Source: Bos javanicus (lineage: Eukaryota; Chordata; Mammalia; Artiodactyla; Bovidae). Taken from it: a DNA stretch of 64,000 bases. The position numbers and the translations under genes were made by a program. The stretch lies in NCBI RefSeq assembly GCF_032452875.1, contig NC_083882.1, forward strand, positions 32,170,001-32,234,000, in the 5' to 3' direction. Shown in pieces: positions 10,196 to 20,922 of the stretch. Every line of letters starts with the position of its first letter. Position 1 is the first letter of the stretch. Under the pieces are notes generated by a model. It saw only the letters and a program-made list of their open reading frames with translations. It was not told the origin of the DNA and did no database searches.

Positions 10196-12602
10196 ATACA
10201 TATGTCCCCTTTCTCTTGAACCTCTCCCACCTCCCTCCCCATCCCACCCCTCTAGGTTGGTACAGAGCCTTGGTTTGAGCTCCCTGAGTCCTGCAGCAAA
10301 TTCCCGTTGGCTGTGTGTTTCACATATGGTAGCGAACCCGTCTCCATGCCACTCCCTCCATTCGTCTCACCTTCTCCTTCCGTCCCCACCTGTGTCCAGA
10401 AATCCATTCTCTATGTCTGTGTCTCCATTGCTGCCCTGACCGTATGCCCACCGGCACCATCTTTCTAGATTCCATATATAAGTGTTAGTGTACGATGTTT
10501 GTTTTTCTCTTTCTGACGTCCTTCACTCTGTATAACAGGCTCTAGTTGTTGGAAGGAGAGTGGTGAGGATTGATGAACCAGCCGGACGCTGATGTGTGTG
10601 CTGCTGCCTCCTAGTCACATTGGGGGGCTGACGCTCTCAGCATCCGTGTCCCCCTTAGTAAGAGAGGAGATAACACTCTCATGGCCGGGAGGTGCTGCGG
10701 GCACTCTGAGGGTGAAAGGAGGCAAGGTGTGCGAGCGTTCAGCCTACTTCCTGGTACAGACCCAGTGCCCTTGACAAACTGGAGCTGTCATCGTGAACAT
10801 CGTGACCGGGCGTGTGACTTCCAGGCCTTCAGATGTGAAACTGCAAGCAGCCATCTGATGAGTGCTTCTGGAGAAAACACTTGAAACTGAGAGAACATTC
10901 CCTCCCCCAGTAACCAAGACGGTTTCAGAGCAGGAAGATGGGCCGTGTCATTTCTAGTGGGGGAGGGACACTTTTATACCCCAAATTATGATGGTCCTTT
11001 TAGGGTCATCATTGTTTTTTATCACTGTGCTTGTGGTGCGGATAGTTTCTGCTCTCACAGCATGTATTACCCTTTAGAGTGAGATTTAATTAGGCTTCTC
11101 TGGAGTCTGGAGTTTGACATTAGATGCTATGGGGGAAACAACACATAAAACAGATGCCCAGGGAGTTTTCAGTCTGGATGTGGGGAGCAAGCGGGAGGGA
11201 ACAGGAGCAGGAACCTATGGCAGCCATGTGCAGACAAGCGCAGGGTGTTCCTGCAGGCTGGGGTTCTGAGTGCTGAATGGGTTCTGAGCTGAAGCGGGGT
11301 CTGGAGCAGGTGGGGTCCATTAGGGAACAAGTCCTTGGCCTGATTCCCGTGCATCGTTGATTTCTGGGACGTCCCTGGCTGGCTGGCCGGTGGTGGTGGC
11401 GCTGGGTCCCTCGGCTCTAGGTTTGGTTCACAGTCAGCTTTGGAGCCATGCCGTGCTCCTGAGAGCTGGGCCGGCCTCTAGCCGTGAGTGTGTGTGTGCA
11501 TGCACGCACAGGTCCAGCCACCTTCCGGGGCTACCAGCCTCATTCCCTGGCGTTCCCCTCGGGCCCTCAAGACTGTCGTCACGCCAGTGCTCTGTGTTTC
11601 CCCTCCTGTTTGATTCTCCAAGTCAAACTGCCCTGGCCACGGCGTGTTCCTTCCCGGTGGGAGTCTTGCCTGCACTATGAGGCCTAAATCTTCCGTGGAG
11701 TTGTGTCCTGTTCCCCAACCGCAGCTCATCTATGGCCTGTGCTGCCTCAGGACTCTGTCCTTGGTTTCTCAGTTACTCTCATTTCCCCTTGAACTGGAGT
11801 TGGCCGTGGATGTGGCTCTCTCCCACATCAGGCTGGAAGGTGCTTAAGAGGAAGCATCATCTGTTTTCTCTGGGGTACCTCTGGCATCTGGTCCGTGGGG
11901 AATATTCAGGGCACATTTCTTCAGTGGAATTGCTTTGGTCCTTTCCCGTAGAAAACTCTTTAGGCCGGCAGTCCCTCTCCAGCCAGACTTGTTCAGAGTC
12001 GCTCACCCACGTGGGAGCAAAATAAGCTGAGGCCCCTGCCCGCCCACTGGGCCCCAGGGTGAGTCTGCTGGCCCGAGTGCAGCTGAGTCCTCAGAGCTGC
12101 CCTGGCACCTGGCACCGGGGCATGACGGGGAAGCTCAGCTTCCTGGGTGGGCGTGATGTCGTGTATCCTCCCGGAAAGGCCTGTCGGAGTATGCACAGAG
12201 AATGAGCAGGCTGGTCCACACGTAGTCAGTCTGGAGAGCAACCCTCTGTCCCCTTTCCTAGAGCCACGCTCTGACTATGACTGGTGACCACCACCCTCCC
12301 CTCAACCCCCGCCCCCGAAGAGTGAGAAAGGCCAAGTCAGTGGAAAGAAAGGATGGAAAGACTTGATTAGCTTCATTACCTGGATAAACAGGAGCACCAT
12401 CTGGCTTCACCATGGCCTGTCCACACCCTTCCTTTGCCAAGCCTTCTGTGGTATGCACCAGAGTCTCTTCATTGGCAGCAGATGGCAAGAAAGCCACATT
12501 CAAGGGCACCATCCCAGGCCTTCCATGCATGGGCACTGGGTTGAGGAGGGGGCATCAGGGGCCTGGCCAGGCCTGCTCTGAGCCCCTCTCCTTTCCTCGC
12601 AG

Positions 12603-12764
12603 TACATTTTTACAGATGCTTATGCCCAGTACCTCTGGACCACGTTTGACTTTTGCAACACCATCCAAGGCTTCTCCATCCCATTCCGGGCAGCCGACCT
12701 CCTCCTGCACAGCAAGGCCTCCAACCTTCTCCTGGGCTTTGACAGGTCTCACCCCAACAAGCAG
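12603..12764 (+). CDS. SORL1: SORL1 exon (probably exon 4), residues 177-230
   Basis: Fifty-four codons, phase 0 at both ends, acceptor tttcctcgcag and donor gtaaga. It encodes propeller strands running YIFTDAYAQYLWTTFDFC and on to FDRSHPNKQ. A single cysteine falls at C194. The GFSIPFRAADLL stretch is typical of SORLA. Differences from remembered human are A180T, I189T and L197I. There is no glycosylation sequon. Being symmetric, it could be skipped in frame. Confidence 0.96.
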
Positions 12765-13147
12765 GTAAGAGAGCTTCGGGAACGCGGTCAGGTGGTGCTT
12801 CCAGAGGTTTCTGTTCTGCCCAGGGGGTTCGCCTGTCCTTTGGGTGACCTGTGTAGCTACCATTTCACTTCCCACGGCTACAGAAAAATATATCCCCCTG
12901 GCGCTCTTGGTCTGCATCCTGGCCAGGGAGTGACACCCCTCCGTGGCCCCATTAGTTATACATCAGGCCCTTCTCACTGCTCGGGTGCGTCTCTTAGGCC
13001 TGGGGGTAGATTGGGGCTCTGGAATTGGATCAGAGAGCTAGGTAGAGAAGGCTGATGGCAGTTCTGCTGGGACCTCTTGTTGAATTTCTGTTCTACCTTT
13101 CCCATCCTCGGCCTTCAGCATACTGCCCATGCCTGTCATTTAGTTGA

Positions 13148-13343
13148 TGTTGTTTAGTCGCTAAATTTGTCTGACTCTTTTCCAACCCTGTGGACTATAG
13201 CCCGCCAGGGTTCTTTGTCCAGACAATAATACTGGAGTGGGTTGCCATTTCCTCCTCCAGCAGTTCTTCCTGGATCAGGGATCGAACCCACGTCTCCTGC
13301 ATTGCAGGCAGAGTCTTTACCACTGAGCTGACAGGGAAACACT
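13148..13343 (-). mobile_element. Bov-tA SINE, antisense
   Basis: Antisense Bov-tA from gttgtttagtcgctaaattt to gagctgacagggaaacac. The near-repeat ttgatgtt on both sides (about 13144 and 13349) fits a target-site duplication. The copy is diverged. Confidence 0.85.
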
Positions 13344-14013
13344 TACTTGATGTTACCATTAACTTAAATATTCTCCCTGTGTGTGTGTGAGCACACACAT
13401 ATGCATGTAATATAATTGTGTGCATTTTCCTCCTGTAAGCAAGTTTGAAGGAAAGGTGAGAGATGAGAAGAGAGCCCAGGTAAGTTTCTGTCTCAGGGTT
13501 GAAACTTGCCATGTCAAGAGTATTGATCTGGCATAATTCTGTGAAACCTGTCAGTCCTGTGGGATTGGGTTCACAATGAGTTTCAAATGGCTGTGCTCAG
13601 AGGAACCTTGGAACGATTCTTTTTCTTTGCAGGTTTTAACCAAAACATGACCTGTTTATCTTTACTTGCCGTGGGAAGTAACCTAAGCTCAGGCTGGGTT
13701 GGTTTACCAGTATAGGTGGATGATTGTTCTTTTCGATCTCCTGTTTCTCACTCCCTGGTCCCCAGGAACCCTCAGTTTTTGTCTTTGGAAGTCGAGGGGC
13801 TTTTGCAGAGATCGGCAAGTCAGTTTCTCCTGGCCACACCCTGTGTATTCAGGTGATTCCCTTTGGTGCTCTGATTCTGCACTAGCCAAAGTCCTTTCCA
13901 TTCAGCTCTCATCGCTGTGACCCATATGGGTTTTTAAGGACACTGTTTCTCAGATGAGAAGTACTGGGTTTAATCCTTTTGCTTTAACCACCACTTAAGG
14001 ATCTTAAATAACA

Positions 14014-14096
14014 TACAGGATTGGCCAAAAAGTTCACTCAGGTTTTTCTGTAAGCTGGCACCAAAAACCCAAACGAACTTTTTGGCCAAGGCAGTA
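14014..14096. mobile_element. 79-bp mariner-type inverted-repeat element with TA duplication
   Basis: The element 14016-14094 is almost entirely two inverted arms. The left arm holds ttggccaaaaagttcactca, and the right arm is its near-complement ending acgaactttttggccaaggc. The arms are separated by a loop of about 15-20 bases. TA dinucleotides flank both sides (14014-14015 and 14095-14096), as expected of Tc1/mariner. The TIR matches the bovid mariner family. It lacks any transposase, so it is an internally deleted or MITE form. Confidence 0.85.
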
Positions 14097-14388
14097 TAAT
14101 TTCTGATAATCTGTAAAAGGAAGAAAAGTCATGTTTGTTTTTCCTTCCTTCTGATATGAATGCATTGAGACCTTAGTGACTATGGAAAAGAGCACAGAGG
14201 TGATCTATCCTGTCCTTCCCACCCTTGCTGGCACGTGGGTAACCGAGCTGGCTGAGGTGATCTTACCTGTCTTCACAGGTGGCATATTGTGAAGGGTGGG
14301 GTTTCCATGGTGTGTGCTGGCCAGGCCATTCAGGGCTCATATGTTGTGCCTCTTGCATCCTGACCACTTGTCGCTTTGGTCTTTGCAG

Positions 14389-14456
14389 CTATGGAAATCG
14401 GATGACTTTGGCCAGACTTGGATCATGATTCAGGAACATGTGAAGTCTGTTTCTTG
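14389..14456 (+). CDS. SORL1: SORL1 exon (probably exon 5), residues 231-253 (split W253)
   Basis: Sixty-eight bases: 22 codons plus TG of the W253 codon. The acceptor is ctttgcag and the donor gtaagt. It encodes the second Asp-box repeat KSDDFGQTWIMI (232-243 region), with all consensus positions S-x-D-x-G-x-T-W intact. It then reads IQEHVKSVSW, where human has F at 251 (here V). The exon is asymmetric (phase 0 to 2), so skipping it alone would shift the frame. Exons 5 and 6 together are 249 bases and could be skipped in frame. Confidence 0.96.
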
Positions 14457-15400
14457 GTAAGTCATACCATCTAAGAAATTGGAATTATATAGTTTCTTTG
14501 CTTCAGCTTCTCGCTCCTCCATGCAGGGCAAATCTGCCCTTCTCCAAAAACGGTGAAGCGTCTGGTTCAAGAAATATACATTCCGGGCCCAAGAATTAGA
14601 ACTGCAAGTGTAATAGGCTCACCATGGGGGTGAGGAAGGAAGGTAACTTGTGGGAGGAGTGACAGAGCCTTTGCATTTTCCAGTCCATCAGGGAATCCAG
14701 GGGACTCTTGAAGCTCTTGCATGTATAAGAATTTCTAAAATACCTTCATTTTTAGAGCATCATATCAGAAGCCAGGGTTTTTCTCTAAAACTCATTTGTT
14801 CATTCATAACATTTTTTGAATGTCTGCTGAATACAAAGCATGCCAGATGCTTTAGGGAGTAAGAAGCTGAATAATTGATAGATATTAAGGAGACTGCAGT
14901 TTAGGAGACAAGGAAAGACATTTTGTGCATATAACACACATCCTGAAAGAAGCACGAAGTCCCACAGACATAGCACAAGAAGCCACAGGTGGGTCATGGT
15001 CCTTCCAGGTGGACCACAGACAGCTCCACAGAGGAGGTTACTGTTGATCCAGGATGTGCACACCAGGTGGGGCGTGGCTGTGCCGAGGTGTGCGGGACAG
15101 GAATTCCAGACGGGATCAGGATGGCTCGTAGCAGAGATGAGGCACTGTGGTGCCTGGGCGGAGAACTCTGAATCTTATCCTTGGACAGTGTATTGGGAGA
15201 AGTTCAGAAAAGGATGTTGGTATCAGAATCTGCAGGGCTTGATAAAGGAATTTGGACTGAATTCTGAAAGCAGTGGGGAGCCTTTGTCAGTTTTTGAGAA
15301 AGAAAGTGAAATTAACATGACTACCCTTTAAGAAGCACAGTTTTTTCTGGTTTTAGTCACTTCTGATATTTTACTGTTACCGAGATGGTGTATATAATCC

Positions 15401-15555
15401 TTTTTTTTTTAAAGGTTTTTTTGTGTGTTTGTTTTGTTGTTTTTTGATTTTTTCTGGCTGTGCTATGCAGCCTTCGGGATCATAGCTCCCTGACTAGGAA
15501 TTGAACCTGCCCCCTTGGCAGTGAAAGCACGGAGTCTTAACCAGTAGACCACCCT
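15401..15555 (-). mobile_element. CHR-type tRNA SINE, antisense
   Basis: The T-tract at 15401 is followed by ggctgtgctatgcagccttc, ctccctgactaggaattgaa and cttaaccagtagaccacc, the antisense CHR layout. Short tatata words on both sides may be its target duplication. Confidence 0.8.
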
Positions 15556-15990
15556 ATATAGGGAGCTCCCTATAGTCTTGAATTTGTGCATATGCAGACA
15601 AATGTGTAAAATAGATTCCCAGGAGTGGACTTGGAGGGTCTGTGGGGAAAGTCAAGCCATTCACACCTGGTAAACTTGTTAAGTCTTGATCTTGCTGCCC
15701 CTAATCAGCTCCACTCGTATGGTCTTCTCCATTTCCCCTTTTCACTTTCTAGGTGCTCAGGTCAAAAACTGTGAGTCGTCCCGGATTCTCTGTTGTTTCC
15801 TGCTTCACGTTCAGTCCATCAGGAAAGCCTGTTGGCTCTGCCTTCAGTACATATGCAAGATCCGCTCCCCAGCTACTGCTTTACTCCAAATCACTGCTGT
15901 CACTCACTAGTCATCCAGCAGGTCTTTCTGCTGCTTCTTTTGTTCTTCTAACATTCTCAGAGCATGGCCATGTTGATCCTGTTAGGAAAT

Positions 15991-16269
15991 AGGTCAGATC
16001 AGGGGACTTCCCTGGTGGACCAGTGGTTAAGAATTCACGTTGCAACATAGGAGAAGTGGGTTCCATCCCTGGTTGGGAAACTAAGATCCCACATGCCATG
16101 GGACAACTAAGCCCACACATTCTGGAGCCTGCATGCTGCAACTAGAGAGTCCATGTGCTGCAAAGAAAGATCCTGCATGATGCATCCTGGATCCTGCATG
16201 CTGCAGCTGAGACCTGACGCCGTCAAATAAATACATACATAAATATTAAAAAAGAACCAGGTCAGATCA
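15991..16269 (+). mobile_element. CHR-type SINE, sense, 11-bp target-site duplication
   Basis: The sense element spans 16002-16258: the head gggacttccctggtggacca, a tRNA-like part, a CHR body with repeated gcatgctgcaac-type words, and an A-rich tail. The direct repeat aggtcagatca lies at 15991-16001 and 16259-16269. Confidence 0.9.
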
Positions 16270-16780
16270 TGTTCTTCTGCTTCGAACCCTTCTACATGTT
16301 ATCGTTTCTCTCAGATGAAATGCCAGCTCCAGTCCCACCACGGAGTTTCTGCACTTGCTGTTTCCTCTGCCTGGAAAGCTTTTGCTGAAGATACACTTGC
16401 TCCTCTACCTCATTCAGGTCTTCTTAAATGACTAACATTCTAGATGGGGGTCTTTCCTAAGGATCCTATTAAAATTGCAACTATTCCCCTCTCATTCCCA
16501 ATCTGCCGTAGCCTGATCTGTTCTTTTCTTGCATAGCACTCATCACATCTTAATACACTCTTATTATGCTTGTTTATTTGTCTTTCTTCAATAGAATAAA
16601 AGTCCCAACAGGGCATGGACTTTTGTCAGGTTTGCACTGGTATATCCCCAGTGAATGGATCATTGAGATTGTAACTTTGCCAAATTTCCTATAGAAAGTG
16701 TCAAAAGTTTCACTTATTCTCAACAACATAGAATTGTGCCTTTGTCCAGTCAGTCTTTTAGTGTCAGTTTAATTTTAATA

Positions 16781-16939
16781 TGCATTTTTCTTTCTTTTTA
16801 AAATTTTTTTGTCTTTTGGCTATACCATGTGGCATGTGGAATCTTAGATCCACTATCAGGAATTGAACCCACATACCCTACATTGGAAGCATAGAATCCT
16901 AACCACTGGACTGCCAGGCAAGTCCCTGCATTTTTCTTT
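16781..16939 (-). mobile_element. CHR-type SINE, antisense, 13-bp target-site duplication
   Basis: The antisense CHR spans 16794-16926 (ggctataccatgtggcatgt to ggactgccaggcaagtccc). The direct repeat tgcatttttcttt lies at 16781-16793 and 16927-16939. Confidence 0.88.
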
Positions 16940-16970
16940 TTATGTGTGAGTTTGAACATCTTTTAACTAA

Positions 16971-17508
16971 GTCAGTTCAGTTCAGTTTAGTCGCTCAGTC
17001 GTGTCCAACTCTTTGCGACCCCATGAATCGCAGCACGCCAGGCCTCCCTGTCCATCACCATCTCCCGGAGTTCACTCAAACTCACGTCCATCGAGTCAGT
17101 GATGCCATCCAGCCAACTCATCCTCTGTCGTCCCCTTCTCCTCCTGCCCCCAATCCCTCCCAGCATCAGGGTCTTTTCCGATGAGTCAACTCATCACATG
17201 AGGTGGCCAAAGTACTGGAGTTTCAGCTTTAGCATCATTCCTTCCAAAGAAATCCCAGGGCTGATCTCCTTCTGAATGGACTGGTTGGATCTCCTTGCTG
17301 TCCAAGGGACTCTCAAGAGTCTTCTCCAACACCACAGTTCAAAAGCATCAGTTCTTCGGCGCTCAGCTTTCTTCACAGTCCAACTCTCACATCCATACAT
17401 GACTACTGGAAAAACCATAGCCTTGACTAGACAGACCTTTGTTGGCAAAGTAATGTCTCTGTTTTTGAATATGCTGTCTAGGATGGTCATAACTTTCCTT
17501 CCAAGGGT
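16971..17508 (-). mobile_element. BovB 3' end, antisense
   Basis: A 5'-truncated BovB starts (its 3' end) at gtcagttcagttcagtttag and ends near 17508 at tttccttccaag. On the - strand 17490-17194 is open. It encodes only the C-terminal segment after the polymerase core (MTNLDS, CESWTVKKAE, AFELWCWRRLLRVPW). It inserted into the old L1. Confidence 0.93.
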
Positions 17509-17774
17509 TGCTTTTACTTCTTTTTTGGGGACATGTCTGTTCCTGCCCTTAGCCCTTTTTCTATTGGATTGTTCATCTCTTTATTATTGATTTCTAAGAG
17601 CTCTTTATATATTTGAGATTGGTCCTTTGTGATATGAGATAGGTTTTATGAATGTGTTCATTTGTATTTCCCAGTTTGTCCTTTGTCTTTTGACTTTTAC
17701 ATGTAGTTTTATCCTCTTTAAATGTTGTCTCCCATGAGATATGGATCCTATCTGCATCTTTTTGTTTTCACTTT

Positions 17775-17806
17775 GAAGAGGAATGTCAGTGAAGAGGAAT
17801 GTCAGT
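17775..17806. repeat. Perfect 16-bp tandem duplication
   Basis: gaagaggaatgtcagt occurs twice in a row, at 17775-17790 and 17791-17806. It is not part of a recognised family. Confidence 0.92.
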
Positions 17807-19134
17807 GAGTTCTTATTTCTTCCTTAGTAATTAAGGACAATAAAGAAGGATAGAGCAGAGAGGGTCCTTAGAGCTGAGTATCTTCAGTTGACTTCCTTGT
17901 TACAGAAGGCAGTTGTTTCTGACTTTTTCATTATTTTCCTTGGGCAGAGGTTGTAGAATAAGTGAAATTATAACCACAATCTCATCCAAGTACAGCCTTT
18001 ATCCAAGGAATACCATTAAAACTATTTTTTGCTTTCTTTGAACTTTAAAGGGACAAATTGTTCTATTTTCAGTTTAGAGAATCATGTATTAAGAGTGCAA
18101 AACAGCAGGATTATTAAACAGAAAAACTTCACATCTGGGAATTTGTGTTGAACCTTCTGCCTCTGTGCAGACATGCAGATAGTTATCTTAGGGGAAAGGG
18201 CTGGCCTGGCTTATTGTAGATAATTACATGTCTGGAGTCAGGAAATTTCAGGCTGTTTGGGGGGATTTTCGCCTAGGACTCGCCATAATAGGTGAGTGCA
18301 TAAGCTAACCTCTCAGAGAATAACGGCACCCTTTGTTTCACAAGGCTTGGCAGCCTGGGAGCAGCAGAAGCGAGGGAAAACCAGTGATTCATGTTAACCA
18401 GAGCTGGAGATTGGCAAGACAGGACAGAGGATGAGCCACGGGGATGGGTTCCCGAGATGGCCCCGTGCAGCATCCCAGAAGGGCTGTGAGGCGAGGGAGG
18501 CCAGGCGAAGACCAATGACTGTGCTCAGACACAGAGCAAGGCTTGGAATTTCCAAATGAAGGGAAAGAGAACAGTAAGTCCGGGTCAGTGAGCCTGGAAA
18601 GTGGGAAGCCAGTGATTTCCAAGGACAAGAATTTGTAGGGGGAGCAGCTCTCCGAAATGGGAGGTTCAGATGTGGAATACGAAAGAGAATTGGTATGAAA
18701 GTCACAGCTCTTTCTATCTCTAGCTGTTGGCTGCTGCTCTTGGTTATGAAAGAACAGTAGGCATGAGCTCTGCCTCAAGATATCTGAATAAAGGTCCCTT
18801 CCTCTCTGCCTTTTTAAAAATATCCTGTGTGTTGTAATTTGCATATCCTCTAGAGTAGAGGAAGTACTTTAATCAGTACTTCTAATTGTGGAAAAGAGAA
18901 CATGTCCTCCCCCACCCCAATCCCACTGTGCACACAGAGCATCTTATGATGAGCATTAGTTTCTCACGTCGATACAGGCTGGTTTCTCTAGTGTCCAACC
19001 AAGACCCCAGATTGTAGGGCCAAAGGGAAGTCTTACCCACCCTGCCCCCTGATGGGAAAAAAGGCTGTTTGTTTTTGTTTTCTTCTCTCTTTTCCTCACT
19101 CCTTTCTTTTCTTTTCATTCACTTCTTGCCTTGG

Positions 19135-19322
19135 AACTTGCTTTTTTTTTTCCCCTCGGTATGCAGAATCTTTTAGTTGCTGCATGCAAACTCTTGGTTG
19201 TGGCATGCGGGATCTAGTTCCCTGATCAGGGCTCGAACCTGGGTCCCCACCCCCCACCCCCGCATTGAGAGCACGGAGTGTTAGTCACTGGACCACCAGG
19301 GAAGTCCCTGAAACTTGCTTTT
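19135..19322 (-). mobile_element. CHR-type SINE, antisense, 11-bp target-site duplication
   Basis: The antisense CHR spans 19146-19311, with a C-rich interruption (about 19245-19262) in the head. The direct repeat aacttgctttt lies at 19135-19145 and 19312-19322. Confidence 0.85.
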
Positions 19323-20741
19323 GACAATGCATCTTTGAAGGAATTTCTTGTCATTGTCTTCATTATCCCGAGAACCTTCGTGCCTACAGGACCGTACAGA
19401 GGCATTTGCAATGATTAACATTAATGAGTCCTCCTGCTTCTCCTTGGGTCTTCACTGCATCCTCATGTGCAGCTCTCTTCCAGTTTTCTTCAACTGTTTT
19501 TCCCACTTGCTGAAAGGTCCTCCTGGCTTCCATGTTTCTTGTGCATGTCAGGAAACTCGGGCAGGTTAGCTGTCCTCCCAGGCTGCTCTTGGGGGCCTTC
19601 TTTGGGGGCACACCAGTGCAGAGATTCTTCTCCGACGTAGTTTGGTATGATCACTCTACAGTTTTCATTTTGGAAGAGCTTCTGTATAGTGTCCATGGAT
19701 CCTTGCAGCAAAGATCAATGCAGCTAGGAACTCTGTAGGATCAAAAGAAATGTAAGACTTGGCCTTTAAAGGAGTATGTTCTCTGTCTAGGAAGCTCAGA
19801 CAGAAACATTATGGTGGGCAATGTAATACAGTGGGAGAGAAATGAGACTGTGTGTAAAGTGAGGAGTCTGATCCCAAAATCCACTTAATCTAGGTGTCTG
19901 CCTTTGTTTGAAACTCATAGAAAAGACTGGGAATTGAGTGCTACAGAAATGCATTGCTAGTTTTGGGAGAAGGAAGAGGGCATGAGGGAGGGCTTCCTGG
20001 AGGAAGGGGACTTGCACTTGGCCTCAGAAGACAAGTAGGATTTAGGTGTGCAGATCAGTGTCTGTGCAGAGGACATCCGGGCAGAGGGGGATGGTGTGGC
20101 GGGAGCACAGAGGGAGGGGTGAGCCCTGCGTTACTGAAGATCAGCGTGTGCGAGAAAGAGTTTGTGAAGGAGCCTCGTGGGAGGTGAACCTGCGCTGATC
20201 AGATGAACGCTGGTTGCACAGATCTGTGACAATGGCACGGGACAGACAGGGAGGGCAGCGTCTGTTAGAAGGTAGGGGGGCGGGTCACAGGTTCCTCCTG
20301 TGGTTTCCTCCAGAGCTGTTCCACTGAGGACATAGCATCCTGGGGACAAACGCTCCTTCATTCCTCTGCAGTTCACAGCTTGAGGCCAGAAGCTTGGTGA
20401 CAGCCTCGTGCAAGCAGTTCATTGCTCACTGATTCTGAAACACTTGCCTTTCACTTTTCCTTCCGTTCCCTTCACTCCAGCACAGCCCAGGCTTGCCTGG
20501 AGCAAAACCCAGGCTGCCTTGTGAACAACCGTCCTAGCAGAAGATACTGTGCACAAGTGGCAGTTTCTTCCCCTCTTTCCTGAGCCAAGGAGCCACCAAA
20601 GGGCAGGGTTTGCAGCACAGAGAGCCACAGACACTCGCAGCTGCCACTACGGTGGCCCCGAGTCCTCGCTGATGGTCTGCATGGCTGGACCTCCATGCCT
20701 CAACGTGGAGATGACGACAGCCACTTTGTTTTTTCTTCCAG

Positions 20742-20922
20742 GGGAATCGATCCCTACGACAAGCCAAACACCATCTACGTGGAACGGCACGAACCCTCTG
20801 GCTATTCCACAGTTTTCCGAAGCACAGACTTCTTCCAGTCTCGGGAAAACCTGGAGGTGATCCTGGAGGAAGTGAGGGACTTCCAGCTGCGGGACAAGTA
20901 CATGTTTGCCACCAAGGTGGTG
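20742..20922 (+). CDS. SORL1: SORL1 exon (probably exon 6), residues 253-313
   Basis: 181 bases: the last G of the W253 codon and 60 codons to V313. The acceptor is ttcttccag and the donor gtgagt. It encodes propeller sequence from GIDPYDKPNTIYVERHEPSG to MFATKVV. E270, the site of a human variant (E270K), is Glu here. Differences from remembered human are I266V and Q290L. The SRENLEVILEEVRDFQLRD segment is acidic. There is no sequon or cysteine. It is asymmetric (2 to 0) and pairs with the preceding exon for frame. G-rich runs follow 70-120 bases downstream. Confidence 0.96.

Larger units (their letters stand above)
9838..10550 (-). mobile_element. Young L1 3' UTR, antisense, split by microsatellite and Bov-tA
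   Basis: The antisense bovid L1 3' UTR runs 9838-9926 (taattgctttacagtattgt) and resumes at about 10196 (acatatgtcccctttctctt) to about 10550 (tataacaggctctag). The interruption is the TA/CA microsatellite and a sense Bov-tA. Its resemblance to the consensus is high, suggesting a relatively young L1. Confidence 0.75.
4517..12602 (+). other. SORL1: SORL1 intron 3 (8086 bp)
   Basis: GT-AG intron (gtaagg ... tttcctcgcag). Recognised content is two L1 3' ends (5655-5845), a CHR SINE (5923-6033), Bov-tA pieces (6108-6166 and 6570-6978), a 31-bp tandem duplication (6441-6502) and a younger L1 3' UTR split by a microsatellite and a SINE (9838-10550). In 4517-5650, 6979-9837 and 10551-12602 I see nothing beyond ordinary, fairly GC-rich unique sequence. 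Open frames there lack any recognisable protein. Confidence 0.85.
12765..14388 (+). other. SORL1: SORL1 intron 4 (1624 bp)
   Basis: GT-AG intron (gtaaga ... tctttgcag). It holds one antisense Bov-tA (13148-13343) and a mariner-type hairpin element (14016-14094). The rest is unique sequence without recognisable features. Confidence 0.9.
16660..17720 (-). mobile_element. Old L1 fragment, antisense, interrupted by CHR and BovB
   Basis: Antisense L1 ORF2-end/3' UTR words are visible on both sides of the two younger insertions: ttattctcaacaacatag, then tttgaacatcttttaact before the BovB, and gacatgtctgttcctgccct and tttatatatttgagattggt after it. Edges are approximate. The nesting order is L1 first, then CHR and BovB. 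Confidence 0.6.
14457..20741 (+). other. SORL1: SORL1 intron 5 (6285 bp)
   Basis: GT-AG intron (gtaagt ... ttcttccag). It holds CHR SINEs (15401-15555, 16002-16258, 16794-16926 and 19146-19311), an old L1 (about 16660-17720) with a nested BovB (16971-17508), and a 16-bp tandem duplication (17775-17806). In 14457-15400, 17807-19130 and 19323-20741 I see no recognisable feature. Confidence 0.85.
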
